Shown: positions 27,274 to 35,799 of the stretch, piece by piece
Numbering within the stretch: the stretch's first letter is position 1
How the letters are laid out: each line of letters opens with the position of its first letter
Origin: Enterocloster hominis (ex Liu et al. 2021)
GTDB lineage: Bacteria; Bacillota; Clostridia; Lachnospirales; Lachnospiraceae
NCBI GenBank assembly: GCA_014385265.1
Contig: JACRTJ010000027.1
Coordinates: forward strand, 62,001-126,000
Reading direction: 5' to 3'
DNA: 64,000 bases
The notes under the pieces: generated by a model
The model's input: the letters and a program-made list of their open reading frames with translations, nothing else
The model's database searches: none
Told to the model about the DNA's origin: nothing
Position numbers and translations under genes: made by a program

Positions 27274-28068
27274 TTATTTCCAGTTCCTGTTGGGAACACG
27301 CTTAATGGAACGAACAATAAGGCCGTCGGCAGACTCTCTGCCTTCGGAAGCCGCGATGGCTGCAGCGATCACGGATACCAGCTCCGTATCGTCACAGGCC
27401 TCCTCAGCCGGGGCTGCTGCCGGAGCCGGAGCGGGAACTGCTGCCGGAGCCGGGGCGGGAACCGCTGCCGGAGCTGCTGACGGGGCCGGAGCCTTCTTCT
27501 GCTTCATCTTTGCTTCAAATACGCTGATGTACTTGAACATGCTGATGAGCCAGCTGATGAAGATCAGAACCAGGAATACGACTCCCATGCCCATAAGGGT
27601 ATTCATACCAGCCTTGGAAAGCTTTTCTCCAGTGGTATATTCCGGAGAGATCGTAATGGAAGTGATATTTGCAAGATCCTCATCCACGATTACAGAAAAG
27701 TCTGCGTTTCTTTTTTCAAATACCGCCGGGATCCTGGCCACATAGCCGTCGTCCACAATTTCAACCTCTGCCGCCTCGCTGGAAACCAGCGCTCCCAGGT
27801 CGCCCTTTACGGACTTCCAGGAATTCAGGGCGCTCTGCATTACTGTATCCTTGTTCTTTTCACTGGCAGCCAGAGCATTATCCAGATCCTCGTCTCCCAT
27901 TGCGGCAAACAGATCCAGATACTGCTGGGTGCCCTGCTGGAGCGTCATCACCAGAGACGGGTCCATCTCCTCTGCCGTATCCGCTTCTGCGCTGGAGCAG
28001 GCAGAAAGGGCGAACAGGCATACTGCCATACAGAGGGCAAGCCAGATTCTTTTAATATTCTGTTTCAT
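27274..28068 (-). CDS. OadG-type gamma subunit fused to a lipoprotein ectodomain
   Basis: A 264-residue protein. Residues 1-24 form a lipoprotein signal with lipobox LSAC (Cys24). Residues about 30-145 are an extracellular domain that resembles a DUF3887-type fold (SVKGDLGALVSSEAAEVEIV; VFEKRNADFSVIVDEDL). One transmembrane helix spans about 154-178, followed by an Ala/Pro linker and a cytoplasmic tail ending RSIKRVPNRNWK, as in OadG. Standard OadG proteins are about 80-100 residues with no ectodomain. The position between the carboxyltransferase and biotin carrier supports a pump-assembly role. Both a lipid anchor and a helix would hold it in the membrane. Confidence 0.8.
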   Translation of the reverse strand: MKQNIKRIWLALCMAVCLFALSACSSAEADTAEEMDPSLVMTLQQGTQQYLDLFAAMGDEDLDNALAASEKNKDTVMQSALNSWKSVKGDLGALVSSEAAEVEIVDDGYVARIPAVFEKRNADFSVIVDEDLANITSITISPEYTTGEKLSKAGMNTLMGMGVVFLVLIFISWLISMFKYISVFEAKMKQKKAPAPSAAPAAVPAPAPAAVPAPAPAAAPAEEACDDTELVSVIAAAIAASEGRESADGLIVRSIKRVPNRNWK

Positions 28069-28085
28069 ATATCTGCCACCTCGCC

Positions 28086-29525
28086 TTAGACCGTACCGTG
28101 CTTTTTGGCCGGACGATCCTCTCTCTTTGTGAACAGCATTTCCATTGCTGCGATCACGCGTTTTCTTGTATCAGCCGCATCGATGATGTCATCCACATAG
28201 CCTCTTCTGGCCGCAGCCATGGCGCTGGCCTGCAGCTCGCTGTACTGGGCAGCCTTTTCGCTGATCAAGGCAGCCGCATTGTCAGATCCGGAGATCTCCT
28301 CTGCATACATGATCTTCACAGCCGGAACGGCCTCCATCATGCCAATGGAAGCATTCTTCCATGCGTAAACGATATCGGAGCCAATGGATTTACTGTTCAT
28401 AACAAGTCCGGCAGTACCGAATGCCTGTCCGGCGATCACTGTCACCTTGGGCACATCTGCGTTTGCAAAGGCATGGGCCAGACGGGCAGCCGCCTTGGCG
28501 ATCTTCTTTTCTGTGCATTTGCAGCTGTTATATCCGTTTACGTTCACCATTGTAAGTACCGGGATATTGAAGGCATCGCAGAAATTCACGAAATCTGCGG
28601 CTTTTTCACAGCCTCTGGCTGTCAGGCCTGTCTCGTACTCTGCTGTTTTTTCTCCCTCCTCATAACTCTCTGTGCGGTTGGCCACACAGCCCACGGTGGT
28701 GCCGTTTAAGCGGATGAACGCAGTCACCATGCTGGGAGCATATTCCTTCTTAAGTTCCATATAGAAGCTGTCATCAGAGATCATGGCCAGGGCAAGGGCT
28801 GTATCTCCCACACAGTTCTCCAGGCCCTCACACATCCGGTTCAGGTCGTCGGCGCACTCATCATAGGACATATCGTCTTCGTTGTTGGCCGGAAGTACGG
28901 AGATCAGCGTATGGATCTGTGCCAGGATGTCCTCCTCGGTCCCTGTCATGCACACGTTGCCGGCTTCCTCGCTCTGGAACTTTGCGCTGGATGTATCTGT
29001 ATCGTTCTCAGCGATGGCATTGGGAGCGTTGACAAATAACTTTGCCTTATCTTCCATGAAGGTGAAGTCAGCCATTGCAGAAGCCACTGCCATACCGCCG
29101 CCGCAGTTTCCGAACACTGCCTGGATCTGCGGGATCACGCCGGAAGCCAGGGTCTGGCATCCGTACAGTCTTCCGAACCCGTTTAATGCGTCCAGACCTT
29201 CCTGAAGCCTTAAGCCTGCACAATCGATCAGGCCTACCACCGGAGCGCCCATCTTCATGGCCATGCCATAGAGATTCTCGATCTTTTTTGCATGCATCTC
29301 ACCCACGGAGCCGCCCATAACGGCTGCATCCTGGCTGTACACATACACAAGGGCTCCCTCAACGGTACCGTAGCCGGTAACCACGCCGTCGGCCGGAGTT
29401 TCCTGAGCCTGCATGTTAAAGTCAGTGCTTCTGGCAGTCATATAGGCGCCGACTTCAACAAAGCTGTTGTCATCAAGCAATTCATTGATTCTTCTCATTG
29501 CTGACGTTTGTGCTGATTTAGTCAT
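28086..29525 (-). CDS. Acyl-CoA carboxyltransferase (MmdA/12S-like), divergent
   Basis: A 479-residue crotonase-fold carboxyltransferase related to methylmalonyl-CoA decarboxylase alpha and the transcarboxylase 12S subunit. It has SQDAAVMGGSVGEMHAKKI and the C-terminal ARRGYVDDIIDAADTRKRV. Usual sequence blocks are altered: the DSGGARIQEG-type loop reads DCAGLRLQEG, and the C-terminal GGAY-type loop reads FGTAGLV. The acyl-CoA substrate is therefore uncertain (methylmalonyl-CoA is the default guess). The start at 29525 lies eight bases after GGAGG; an upstream extension is unlikely. It is the first gene of the operon behind the promoter at 29580-29608. Confidence 0.88.
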   Translation of the reverse strand: MTKSAQTSAMRRINELLDDNSFVEVGAYMTARSTDFNMQAQETPADGVVTGYGTVEGALVYVYSQDAAVMGGSVGEMHAKKIENLYGMAMKMGAPVVGLIDCAGLRLQEGLDALNGFGRLYGCQTLASGVIPQIQAVFGNCGGGMAVASAMADFTFMEDKAKLFVNAPNAIAENDTDTSSAKFQSEEAGNVCMTGTEEDILAQIHTLISVLPANNEDDMSYDECADDLNRMCEGLENCVGDTALALAMISDDSFYMELKKEYAPSMVTAFIRLNGTTVGCVANRTESYEEGEKTAEYETGLTARGCEKAADFVNFCDAFNIPVLTMVNVNGYNSCKCTEKKIAKAAARLAHAFANADVPKVTVIAGQAFGTAGLVMNSKSIGSDIVYAWKNASIGMMEAVPAVKIMYAEEISGSDNAAALISEKAAQYSELQASAMAAARRGYVDDIIDAADTRKRVIAAMEMLFTKREDRPAKKHGTV

Positions 29526-29579
29526 TTTGCTGTCCTCCATTATTAAAATTTGACGAAAATCGAATTTCTGCCTAGTGTA

Positions 29580-29608
29580 ATAATAACCGCATTCTCTGCA
29601 AAATTCAA
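29580..29608 (-). promoter_or_regulatory. Promoter of the second Na+-pump operon
   Basis: Minus strand: -35 TTGAAT (29603-29608), 17-base spacer, -10 TATTAT (29580-29585), about 55 bases before the ATG. Confidence 0.72.
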
Positions 29609-29644
29609 GGTGTTTTTGCCATTTCCGGGAAAACAATACAACAT

Positions 29645-29690
29645 AAAAAAAGAGGCGGCAACAAGTTACTTTTCTTTTGCCGTCTCCCCT
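29645..29690 (-). terminator. Terminator after the YitT-family gene
   Basis: Minus strand: GAGACGGCAA pairs with TTGCCGCCTC (one G-U type mismatch) around a 15-base loop, followed by seven T residues. A five-T run on the other strand could also allow plus-strand termination. Confidence 0.85.
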
Positions 29691-29746
29691 TTTTAGTTAA
29701 TCATCTTAAGCAGACCCGGAGCACCCAGACTTCCGGTCCCTTTTCC

Positions 29747-30625
29747 CTATTCATATTTTTTTGTCAGCGTAAATCCGCGGCCGCGGACCTCTCCCACCTG
29801 GCTTACGATCATAAACGCCTGGTCGTCGATGTCCATGACGATCCGGTTCAGCTTCTGGAGCTCTCTTCCGGATACCACCACAAGGATAGCTCTGGACTGC
29901 TTTCCGGAATGACCGCCTTCCATATAAAGGAGCGTGGTCCCCCGGTCCATTTTTTCCTGTATGGCCGTGCTGATCTCCTCATACCGCTCGCTGATGATCT
30001 TTGCCTGGGTCTGGCGGACGCCGATGACCAGTACCTTATCCAGGATAATGGTATACGTCATGACCATGATCAGGCCGTACAGGATCCTCTCCCTGTCTCC
30101 AAAGGTCATCTGGGCGATAAGTACCATGAAATCCATCACATACATGGTAACAGACACCGGGATCCCGAACCTCTTTTTCAGTACCAGCGGCGGGATATCC
30201 ATGCCTCCGGTGGAGGCACCTGCCCGGATCACGATGCCCAGGGCAAATCCGATCATAACGCCGGAAAAAACCGCGCACAGGATGGGATCATCCGTAAAGA
30301 CCATATCCCCCACCAGGCGGGTAGCCTGCTCCAGTGCAAAAGGATAATAAAACGTAGCCACCAATGTGGAAAGGGCAAATTCCTTCCCCAGCTCCACCAG
30401 GCCCACTACGAACATCAGGATATTAAATCCAGCCACAAAAATCGAAAGGGGGATCCCCCAGTAATGCTGGGCCACCAGACCCAGTCCCGTGGTCCCTGCG
30501 GCGATCATGTCCATGGGCAGCACGAACAGCGCCACGCCCGCGGCGTAGACGGAAAGCCCCGCCATAATGATAACTACCTGTGCGAGCAGCCTCATGATCC
30601 TGCTCTTCTGATCTTTCTTCTCCAT
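29747..30625 (-). CDS. YitT-family membrane protein
   Basis: A 292-residue protein with about five to six hydrophobic helices followed by a cytoplasmic C-terminal domain (about 215-292, the DUF2179-type domain; AIQEKMDRGTTLLYMEGGHSG). The family motif GTTGLGLVAQHYWGIPLSIF is present. YitT proteins are widespread in Firmicutes; their function is not well established. The start at 30625 (MEKKDQ) is chosen for its spacing from GGGAGG; 30631 is an alternative. It is probably monocistronic, flanked by two terminators. Confidence 0.88.
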   Translation of the reverse strand: MEKKDQKSRIMRLLAQVVIIMAGLSVYAAGVALFVLPMDMIAAGTTGLGLVAQHYWGIPLSIFVAGFNILMFVVGLVELGKEFALSTLVATFYYPFALEQATRLVGDMVFTDDPILCAVFSGVMIGFALGIVIRAGASTGGMDIPPLVLKKRFGIPVSVTMYVMDFMVLIAQMTFGDRERILYGLIMVMTYTIILDKVLVIGVRQTQAKIISERYEEISTAIQEKMDRGTTLLYMEGGHSGKQSRAILVVVSGRELQKLNRIVMDIDDQAFMIVSQVGEVRGRGFTLTKKYE

Positions 30626-30660
30626 ATACATCCTCCCTCAGTCTCTCTTCCGGCAAAAAA

Positions 30661-30709
30661 ACGCAAAAGAAAGGAGAGTGCTGCGAAAACGCCTCCCGCA
30701 GTCCTCTCC
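30661..30709 (-). terminator. Terminator after the transaldolase gene
   Basis: Minus strand: GGAGAGGACTGCG pairs with CGCAGCACTCTCC (two mismatches) around an 11-base loop, followed by T-rich sequence (TTTCTTTTGCGTTTTTTT). Confidence 0.8.
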
Positions 30710-30748
30710 ATCTCTTATTCGATTGTATTTTTTCCGGATATGTCCTTC

Positions 30749-31402
30749 TTATTTCCCAAATACAGCCTCATAGTCCTTGCGGAACTTTTCGATCCCCTGG
30801 TCAGTCAGCGGATGATGGGTCATCTGCTCGATCACCTTATAGGGAACGGTGGCGATATCGGCTCCGGCCAGAGCGCACTCCGTCACATGCATCGTATGGC
30901 GCACGCTGGCGGCAATGATCTCTGTCTGGATATTGTGAAGGTTAAAGATCTCAGAAACCGTCTCGATCAGGTCGATGCCCGGCTGGGAAATATCGTCCAG
31001 ACGGCCTAAGAACGGCGACACGAAGGCAGCTCCGGCTCTGGCAGCCAGAAGTGCCTGGTTTGCAGAAAAGATCAGAGTCACATTGACCTGGATCCCCTCA
31101 GACGCCAGCACCTTTGTTGCTTTTAAGCCTTCCACAGTCATCGGGATCTTCACCACCATATTGGGGTGGATCTTAGCGATCTCACGTCCCTCTGCGATCA
31201 TTCCTTCTGCGTCGGTGGTGGTGGCCTTCACCTCACCGCTGATGGGACCGTCCACGATGGAAGCGATCTCCTTTAAGGTCTCCACGTAATCCTTTCCCTC
31301 TTTTGCGATCAGGGACGGATTTGTCGTAACTCCGCAGATCACGCCCATATCGTTGGCTTTCCGGATCTCCTCCACATTGGCCGTATCAATAAAAAATTTC
31401 AT
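30749..31402 (-). CDS. tal: Transaldolase, small TalC/MipB type
   Basis: A 217-residue TIM-barrel aldolase of the non-oxidative pentose phosphate pathway. It begins [20 protein letters not shown], has [13 protein letters not shown] and the Schiff-base lysine region [15 protein letters not shown], and [10 protein letters not shown] near the C-terminal half. The length matches the TalC/fructose-6-phosphate aldolase subfamily; transaldolase activity is the more common one in Firmicutes. The start at 31402 follows AGGAGG; an upstream extension to 31642 would be in unrelated sequence. It has its own promoter and terminator. It could serve ribose from the nucleoside island. Confidence 0.93.
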   Translation of the reverse strand: MKFFIDTANVEEIRKANDMGVICGVTTNPSLIAKEGKDYVETLKEIASIVDGPISGEVKATTTDAEGMIAEGREIAKIHPNMVVKIPMTVEGLKATKVLASEGIQVNVTLIFSANQALLAARAGAAFVSPFLGRLDDISQPGIDLIETVSEIFNLHNIQTEIIAASVRHTMHVTECALAGADIATVPYKVIEQMTHHPLTDQGIEKFRKDYEAVFGK

Positions 31403-31445
31403 TGGTATCCCCCTCCTGTTCGGGTATTTTTTTGAACCTGTCTCC

Positions 31446-31474
31446 ATTGTAATGGCAACCGGCAGGAATGTCAA
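31446..31474 (-). promoter_or_regulatory. Promoter of the transaldolase gene
   Basis: Minus strand: perfect -35 TTGACA (31469-31474), 17-base spacer, -10 TACAAT (31446-31451), about 45 bases before the ATG. The two hexamers lie within an inverted repeat CCATTG/CAATGG. Confidence 0.78.
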
Positions 31475-31493
31475 TGGACAATCGGCTCCATCC

Positions 31494-33179
31494 TCAGCCT
31501 GCATACCCCAGGCTCTCGAAACAATCATATTCATCCATGCCGCCGATCCGGAACCGGTACTGGTCCCTGTCCTTTTGGATCCGCAGCTCACAGTGTCTTC
31601 CGTCAGGAAGCTCTGCCTCTGCCCTGGCCGCCCCCGTTTCATCCGGGAGCTCTGCGGCCCTTAATACCAGCTCCGTTCCCGCCGGGATCCGTTCCTCTTT
31701 CCCTTCGATCCATACCGGAATCTCCGCAGAGGCCCGCAGCACCGGCCCCCGGTCTCCATTTCCAGGGATCGTGTAAACCGTTCCGTCCGTCTCCGGCATC
31801 CCGTCTTCACCCATGCGGAAGCTGCGGTACGCCATATACGTTCCCAGAAGATCGATGCGGTCGTACAGGAGAAAATGACCCGGATCTCCGATGAAGCTCC
31901 CATACATGGAATCTCCCGAAGAGCCCACATGGCAAAGCGTCAGCGTCCCGTTTTCATTCTGGAGCGCAAACACCTCCAGAGCCCTCAGATCATTCTCACT
32001 GGAAAATTCGAGCCATAGGAAGGGGCGGCCATCCCCGGCTTCCAGAAGCCATACGTCCGTGAGGCTCCCATAGCCCCCGGCCTCCCAGGGACCTGCCGCC
32101 TCCGTCTCTGCTCCCTCTCCTGTCCGGCTCAGGGTAATGGATGATGTATACGTCTCCTCATCCACCTGTACCGTATAAATATACTCCTCCTTTTCCCCGT
32201 CCCGGTCCCAGTCGGCGTAAAAGGGTTCTCCCTCTGAAAGCTGCACTGCTGCTCCCGCCCCGGCCTGGTACGTTTCCAGGAGCAGGTCCGGGCAGTCCGC
32301 AAACGTCATCCGGCTCTCAAGGCTTCCTTCCGACCAGGGCCCCAGAACATAAGGGTTAAATACGACGGTGATCCCCTCATGGTCCATGATCCATTCCAGC
32401 TGGCCCCCGTCTCCGGATCCATTATGGAACATGGCCTCCAGGGTCTCCTCATATTCCGGATAAAGGCTTCCATCGTCCCGGCTCTTCACGTCCTCCTTCA
32501 CATACTGGTACACTGCTTCCAGGTCTGTGACCACATCCGAAAGCGCCAGCCGCTTTCCCGAAGCCGGGTCAAAATTTACTCCATGGGCATAATAGCTTCC
32601 ATGGGCGCCGCCCACATAGGAAGAATCCATATCCCAGAAGCTGACGATCCGGCTGTCTGCCCGCTGTACCCGTATCTCCCGCTCAATATAATACTCCTGT
32701 CCGGGCTCCGGGGGATCCTCCCTGACCAGGGAAAGATTTTCCTTAAAACGTTCTCCCGTCTCCTGGGAAACCTCCGCATTATACTGGTCCAGGCCGTCCT
32801 TCAATGTATCCCAGCCGTCCACAGGAACATACAGCCCATCCCAGCGGCTCCTCAGCAGGCATCTCTGGTCCTTCCATTCCCCGTCATAGCTCCTCCGGGT
32901 CTCCACAAACAGCGGCTGATCTGGCTCCTGGTCCGGCCCAGAGGCCTCCTCCGGCTCTGCCGCCTCCCCGGCCTCGATCCCCCGGGACGTTTCTTCTGGT
33001 ATTTCCCCGGTCCTGTTATCTCCGGATTCTGCCGTTTCCGTTTCATCCGCCGGATCTTCAGCCTTCGTTTCTGCTGCCTCCTGGTCCATACGGTCCATCT
33101 CACAGCCGGTCAGAGACACGGCCATAAGAAACGCCAGCCCCGCTCCCAGAGCCATTTTTCCTGTCCTCTGTCTTCTCAT
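31494..33179 (-). CDS. Secreted lipoprotein with RsiV/DUF3298-like domain
   Basis: A 561-residue lipoprotein: basic start MRRQRTGK, hydrophobic core and lipobox LTGC (Cys about 26), then an acidic Glu/Asp/Thr-rich spacer to about residue 90. Residues about 100-310 resemble the DUF3298/DUF4163 domain of RsiV-type proteins ([30 protein letters not shown]). The C-terminal half contains a D-x-D-x-D-like stretch [13 protein letters not shown] and more beta-rich sequence. The exact function is unknown; RsiV binds lysozyme in Bacillus, but no sigma factor lies next to this gene. The ATG at 33179 follows GGGGGAT. Confidence 0.75.
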   Translation of the reverse strand: MRRQRTGKMALGAGLAFLMAVSLTGCEMDRMDQEAAETKAEDPADETETAESGDNRTGEIPEETSRGIEAGEAAEPEEASGPDQEPDQPLFVETRRSYDGEWKDQRCLLRSRWDGLYVPVDGWDTLKDGLDQYNAEVSQETGERFKENLSLVREDPPEPGQEYYIEREIRVQRADSRIVSFWDMDSSYVGGAHGSYYAHGVNFDPASGKRLALSDVVTDLEAVYQYVKEDVKSRDDGSLYPEYEETLEAMFHNGSGDGGQLEWIMDHEGITVVFNPYVLGPWSEGSLESRMTFADCPDLLLETYQAGAGAAVQLSEGEPFYADWDRDGEKEEYIYTVQVDEETYTSSITLSRTGEGAETEAAGPWEAGGYGSLTDVWLLEAGDGRPFLWLEFSSENDLRALEVFALQNENGTLTLCHVGSSGDSMYGSFIGDPGHFLLYDRIDLLGTYMAYRSFRMGEDGMPETDGTVYTIPGNGDRGPVLRASAEIPVWIEGKEERIPAGTELVLRAAELPDETGAARAEAELPDGRHCELRIQKDRDQYRFRIGGMDEYDCFESLGYAG

Positions 33180-33407
33180 GATCCATCCCCCGCTTTCCAT
33201 GTTGTATATCCCAGGTCCTGTCCGTTCCCTCAGTCTCCCGGGCATCCTTATGCCGCGCCCCAGATGGGCGCATTGCTTCTTCTTTCATTATAAGCTCCCG
33301 TCCCTGTTCCTTCTATAAAAATATGCTTACGATCATTTACGTTTTTCTTAAAGCCTCCGCTGCCCCTTTCCCTTCCAAAATCCATAGTAAAACCAGACAG
33401 CATATGC

Positions 33408-33413
33408 TATAAT
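33408..33413 (+). promoter_or_regulatory. -10 element of the PfkB kinase gene
   Basis: A perfect TATAAT lies 42 bases before the chosen ATG (33456). The -35 region 17 bases upstream (AGTAAA) is poor, which hints at activator control or a weak promoter. Its position rules out translation from an ATG at 33414. Confidence 0.5.
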
Positions 33414-33455
33414 ATGGCTGAAACAGACATTGTGCCAGAAAAGGAGAATTATCCC

Positions 33456-34373
33456 ATGAAACCAGCTCTGATCATCGGTTCCACCTGTGTGGACGTCATC
33501 ATCAATATCCATCATCTTCCAAAGACCGAGGAGGACATCCATCCCACCTCCCAGTCCATGGCCATCGGCGGCTGCGCCTTCAACGCCGCCTATATGGTAC
33601 GGCTCTTAAACGCCCCGCACACCTTTATCACGCCTGTGGGCGGCGGCACCTACGGAGACTATGTGGCAAAGCTCATGACCCAGTCTGGGATCCCCATTGC
33701 CGTCCGGGTGCCGGAAAAAGAAAACGGCTGCTGCTACTGCCTGGTGGAGGCCGGCGGGGAGAGGACCTTCATGTCCTATCACGGAGTAGAATATACCTTC
33801 CAGAAGGAATGGATGGAGCCGTATCCGGCAGAGGATTTCGGCCTCACCTACGTCTGCGGCCTGGAGATCGAGGAGCCCACCGGGATCAATCTCATTGAAT
33901 ATCTGGAGGAGCATCCGTCCCTGGAGCTTTTCTACGCCCCCGGGGCCAGGGTAGGAAACATGGATCCGAAGAAAACAGAGCGGATGCTGGCCCTTCATCC
34001 GTTCCTCCACATCAACGCCCTGGAGGCAGAGGTCATGAGCCAGAAAACGTCCTATGAGGACGCCGCCGCATACCTGCACTCCATCACTGGAAATACCGTC
34101 ATCGTGACTCTGGGAGAAAAAGGCGCTTACTGCATAGAAAAAGACGGGACCAGCTATCTGATCCCGTCCATTCCCGCCGATCATGTGGAGGATACCATCG
34201 GAGCCGGCGATGCCCACGCGGGAGCCATCATCGGCTGCCTGACCAACGGCCTCTCCCTGCGGGATTCCATTACATATGCCAACCAGGTATCCCGGATTGT
34301 GGTCTCTGTCAAGGGCTCTTCCCTTCCGCCGGAGCTCCTTCCGCCGCTCCCAGTCCCCAAAAGCGCCCGCTAG
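33456..34373 (+). CDS. PfkB-family carbohydrate/nucleoside kinase
   Basis: A 305-residue ribokinase-fold kinase. The N-terminal family motif MAIGGCAFNAAYMVRLL (about 44-60) binds the sugar, and the C-terminal signature EDTIGAGDAHAGAIIG contains the anion hole GAGD and catalytic Asp. The substrate is not predictable; the neighbourhood of nucleoside hydrolase and amidohydrolase genes suggests a nucleoside or pentose. AAGGAG lies nine bases before the ATG. The next gene is convergent (34406). Confidence 0.9.
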   Translation: MKPALIIGSTCVDVIINIHHLPKTEEDIHPTSQSMAIGGCAFNAAYMVRLLNAPHTFITPVGGGTYGDYVAKLMTQSGIPIAVRVPEKENGCCYCLVEAGGERTFMSYHGVEYTFQKEWMEPYPAEDFGLTYVCGLEIEEPTGINLIEYLEEHPSLELFYAPGARVGNMDPKKTERMLALHPFLHINALEAEVMSQKTSYEDAAAYLHSITGNTVIVTLGEKGAYCIEKDGTSYLIPSIPADHVEDTIGAGDAHAGAIIGCLTNGLSLRDSITYANQVSRIVVSVKGSSLPPELLPPLPVPKSAR

Positions 34374-34405
34374 GCTGCCGCATGGCCCTGGGGCAGATAA
34401 AACTG

Positions 34406-35722
34406 CTACCGGATGTCCGCATACTTTACAGACTGTTCCCTAAATTCCTTCATCATTCCGTCCAGAGCCTTCCGTTCTGCGGAAAGGTCTGCAAAGCGCA
34501 GCCTGTGGCCTTTTACCAGTTGTCTGCCATCCACCCAGACACTGTCCACGTTGGAAGCATCTGCCGAGTATACGATGGCCGAATAGGGATCATAGACCGG
34601 GAACATGTTGACCGACTCCGTTTCGATCAGGGTCAGGTCCGCCCGCTTTCCAGGCTCAATGGAGCCAGTCTCCTTTTCCGCCCCCAGGACTCTGGCTCCC
34701 TCAATGGTCCCCATGGCCACCACATCCCTGGCAGTGAAAATGCTGCGGTCATGATACCGGGTCCGCTGGAACGCAGGGATCATCCGGAACTGATGGAACA
34801 GATCCAGGGTATTCCCCGAGGACGGTCCGTCAGTCCCCACGCCAACGGCCACTCCTGCCGCCTTAAGGTCCCGGAGCGGACACACTCCCTTCCCCGATTT
34901 CGTATTAGAACCGATGCAGTGGGAGATCTTTGCCCCGGTCTCCCGGAAGATCTCCACATCCCGGTCTGTCATATGGATGCAGTGGGCTGCGATGGTCCTC
35001 TCTCCCAGGACTCCCAGTCCGTAAAGGAACTCGGCCGGCGTCTGGTCGTATTTTTCCCGGAACATTTCCAGCTCATAATCCATCTCGCTCACATGAAGCG
35101 TATAAGGAACATCATACCGTTCCGCCAGCTCATAGGCTGCCTTTAAAACCTCCGGCGGGTTTGTATTTGTAGCATGGGGAGCCACCACAGGCCGGATCCG
35201 TTCATGGCCCTTCCACTTCCGTATCAGCTCCTCACACATGGCCAGGGACTGGTCTGTATTTTTACTGTCACACGTCTCCATATCGATAATGGTCTGTCCC
35301 ACATACGCCCGGATCCCCATTTCTTCACAGGCTGCCGCCACCTGATCTTCAAAATAATACATATCCAGCACCGAGGTAACGCCGGAAAGCAGAAGCTCGC
35401 AGACGCCGTACCGGGTGCTCTGGCCGATCAGCTCCCGGTTCATGGCCTCCAGCTCCAGCGGGAATAAAAACCGCCTCAGCCGGTCCGGACAGTCGTCTCC
35501 CAGGGACCGGAAGGGGATCATGGGGATATGGCAGTGGGTATTGATCATCCCCGGCATCAGGATCCCGTTTTTTCCGTCCACTGTCCCGTCCGCGTCTGCC
35601 GGCCCCTCCCCCTCTCCTGTCTCCAGGATCGTGTTCCCTTCCAGGACCACATATCCGTTTTCATAAACATGAAACTGTTCGTCCATGGTGACCACCGTCA
35701 CATGATTGATCTTTGTACGCAT
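34406..35722 (-). CDS. Amidohydrolase, nucleoside/SAH deaminase type
   Basis: A 438-residue metal-dependent hydrolase of the chlorohydrolase/SsnA/MtaD group. Metal and catalytic residues: NTHCHIPM (HxH), HVSEMD, AAHCIHM and VGTDGPSSGN. It probably deaminates an adenine or guanine-type compound such as S-adenosylhomocysteine, methylthioadenosine or a free base; the exact substrate is unknown. Its AAGGAG site comes straight after the T-run of a terminator, so its expression from the upstream nucleoside operon depends on readthrough. Confidence 0.87.
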   Translation of the reverse strand: MRTKINHVTVVTMDEQFHVYENGYVVLEGNTILETGEGEGPADADGTVDGKNGILMPGMINTHCHIPMIPFRSLGDDCPDRLRRFLFPLELEAMNRELIGQSTRYGVCELLLSGVTSVLDMYYFEDQVAAACEEMGIRAYVGQTIIDMETCDSKNTDQSLAMCEELIRKWKGHERIRPVVAPHATNTNPPEVLKAAYELAERYDVPYTLHVSEMDYELEMFREKYDQTPAEFLYGLGVLGERTIAAHCIHMTDRDVEIFRETGAKISHCIGSNTKSGKGVCPLRDLKAAGVAVGVGTDGPSSGNTLDLFHQFRMIPAFQRTRYHDRSIFTARDVVAMGTIEGARVLGAEKETGSIEPGKRADLTLIETESVNMFPVYDPYSAIVYSADASNVDSVWVDGRQLVKGHRLRFADLSAERKALDGMMKEFREQSVKYADIR

Positions 35723-35736
35723 ATGATTCTCCTTAT

Positions 35737-35789
35737 AAAAAGAGGCCGGGGCCGTACAGGCCCTATGGCCTGAAACCGGCTCCCGGCCC
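35737..35789 (-). terminator. Terminator between nucleoside hydrolase and amidohydrolase genes
   Basis: Minus strand: GGCCGGG pairs with CCCGGCC; the inner part forms a CAGGCC-ATA-GGCCTG-type stem. The hairpin is followed by CTTTTTAT, which runs directly into the AAGGAG ribosome site of the amidohydrolase gene. Confidence 0.82.
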
Positions 35790-35799
35790 TGTTTCTCAG

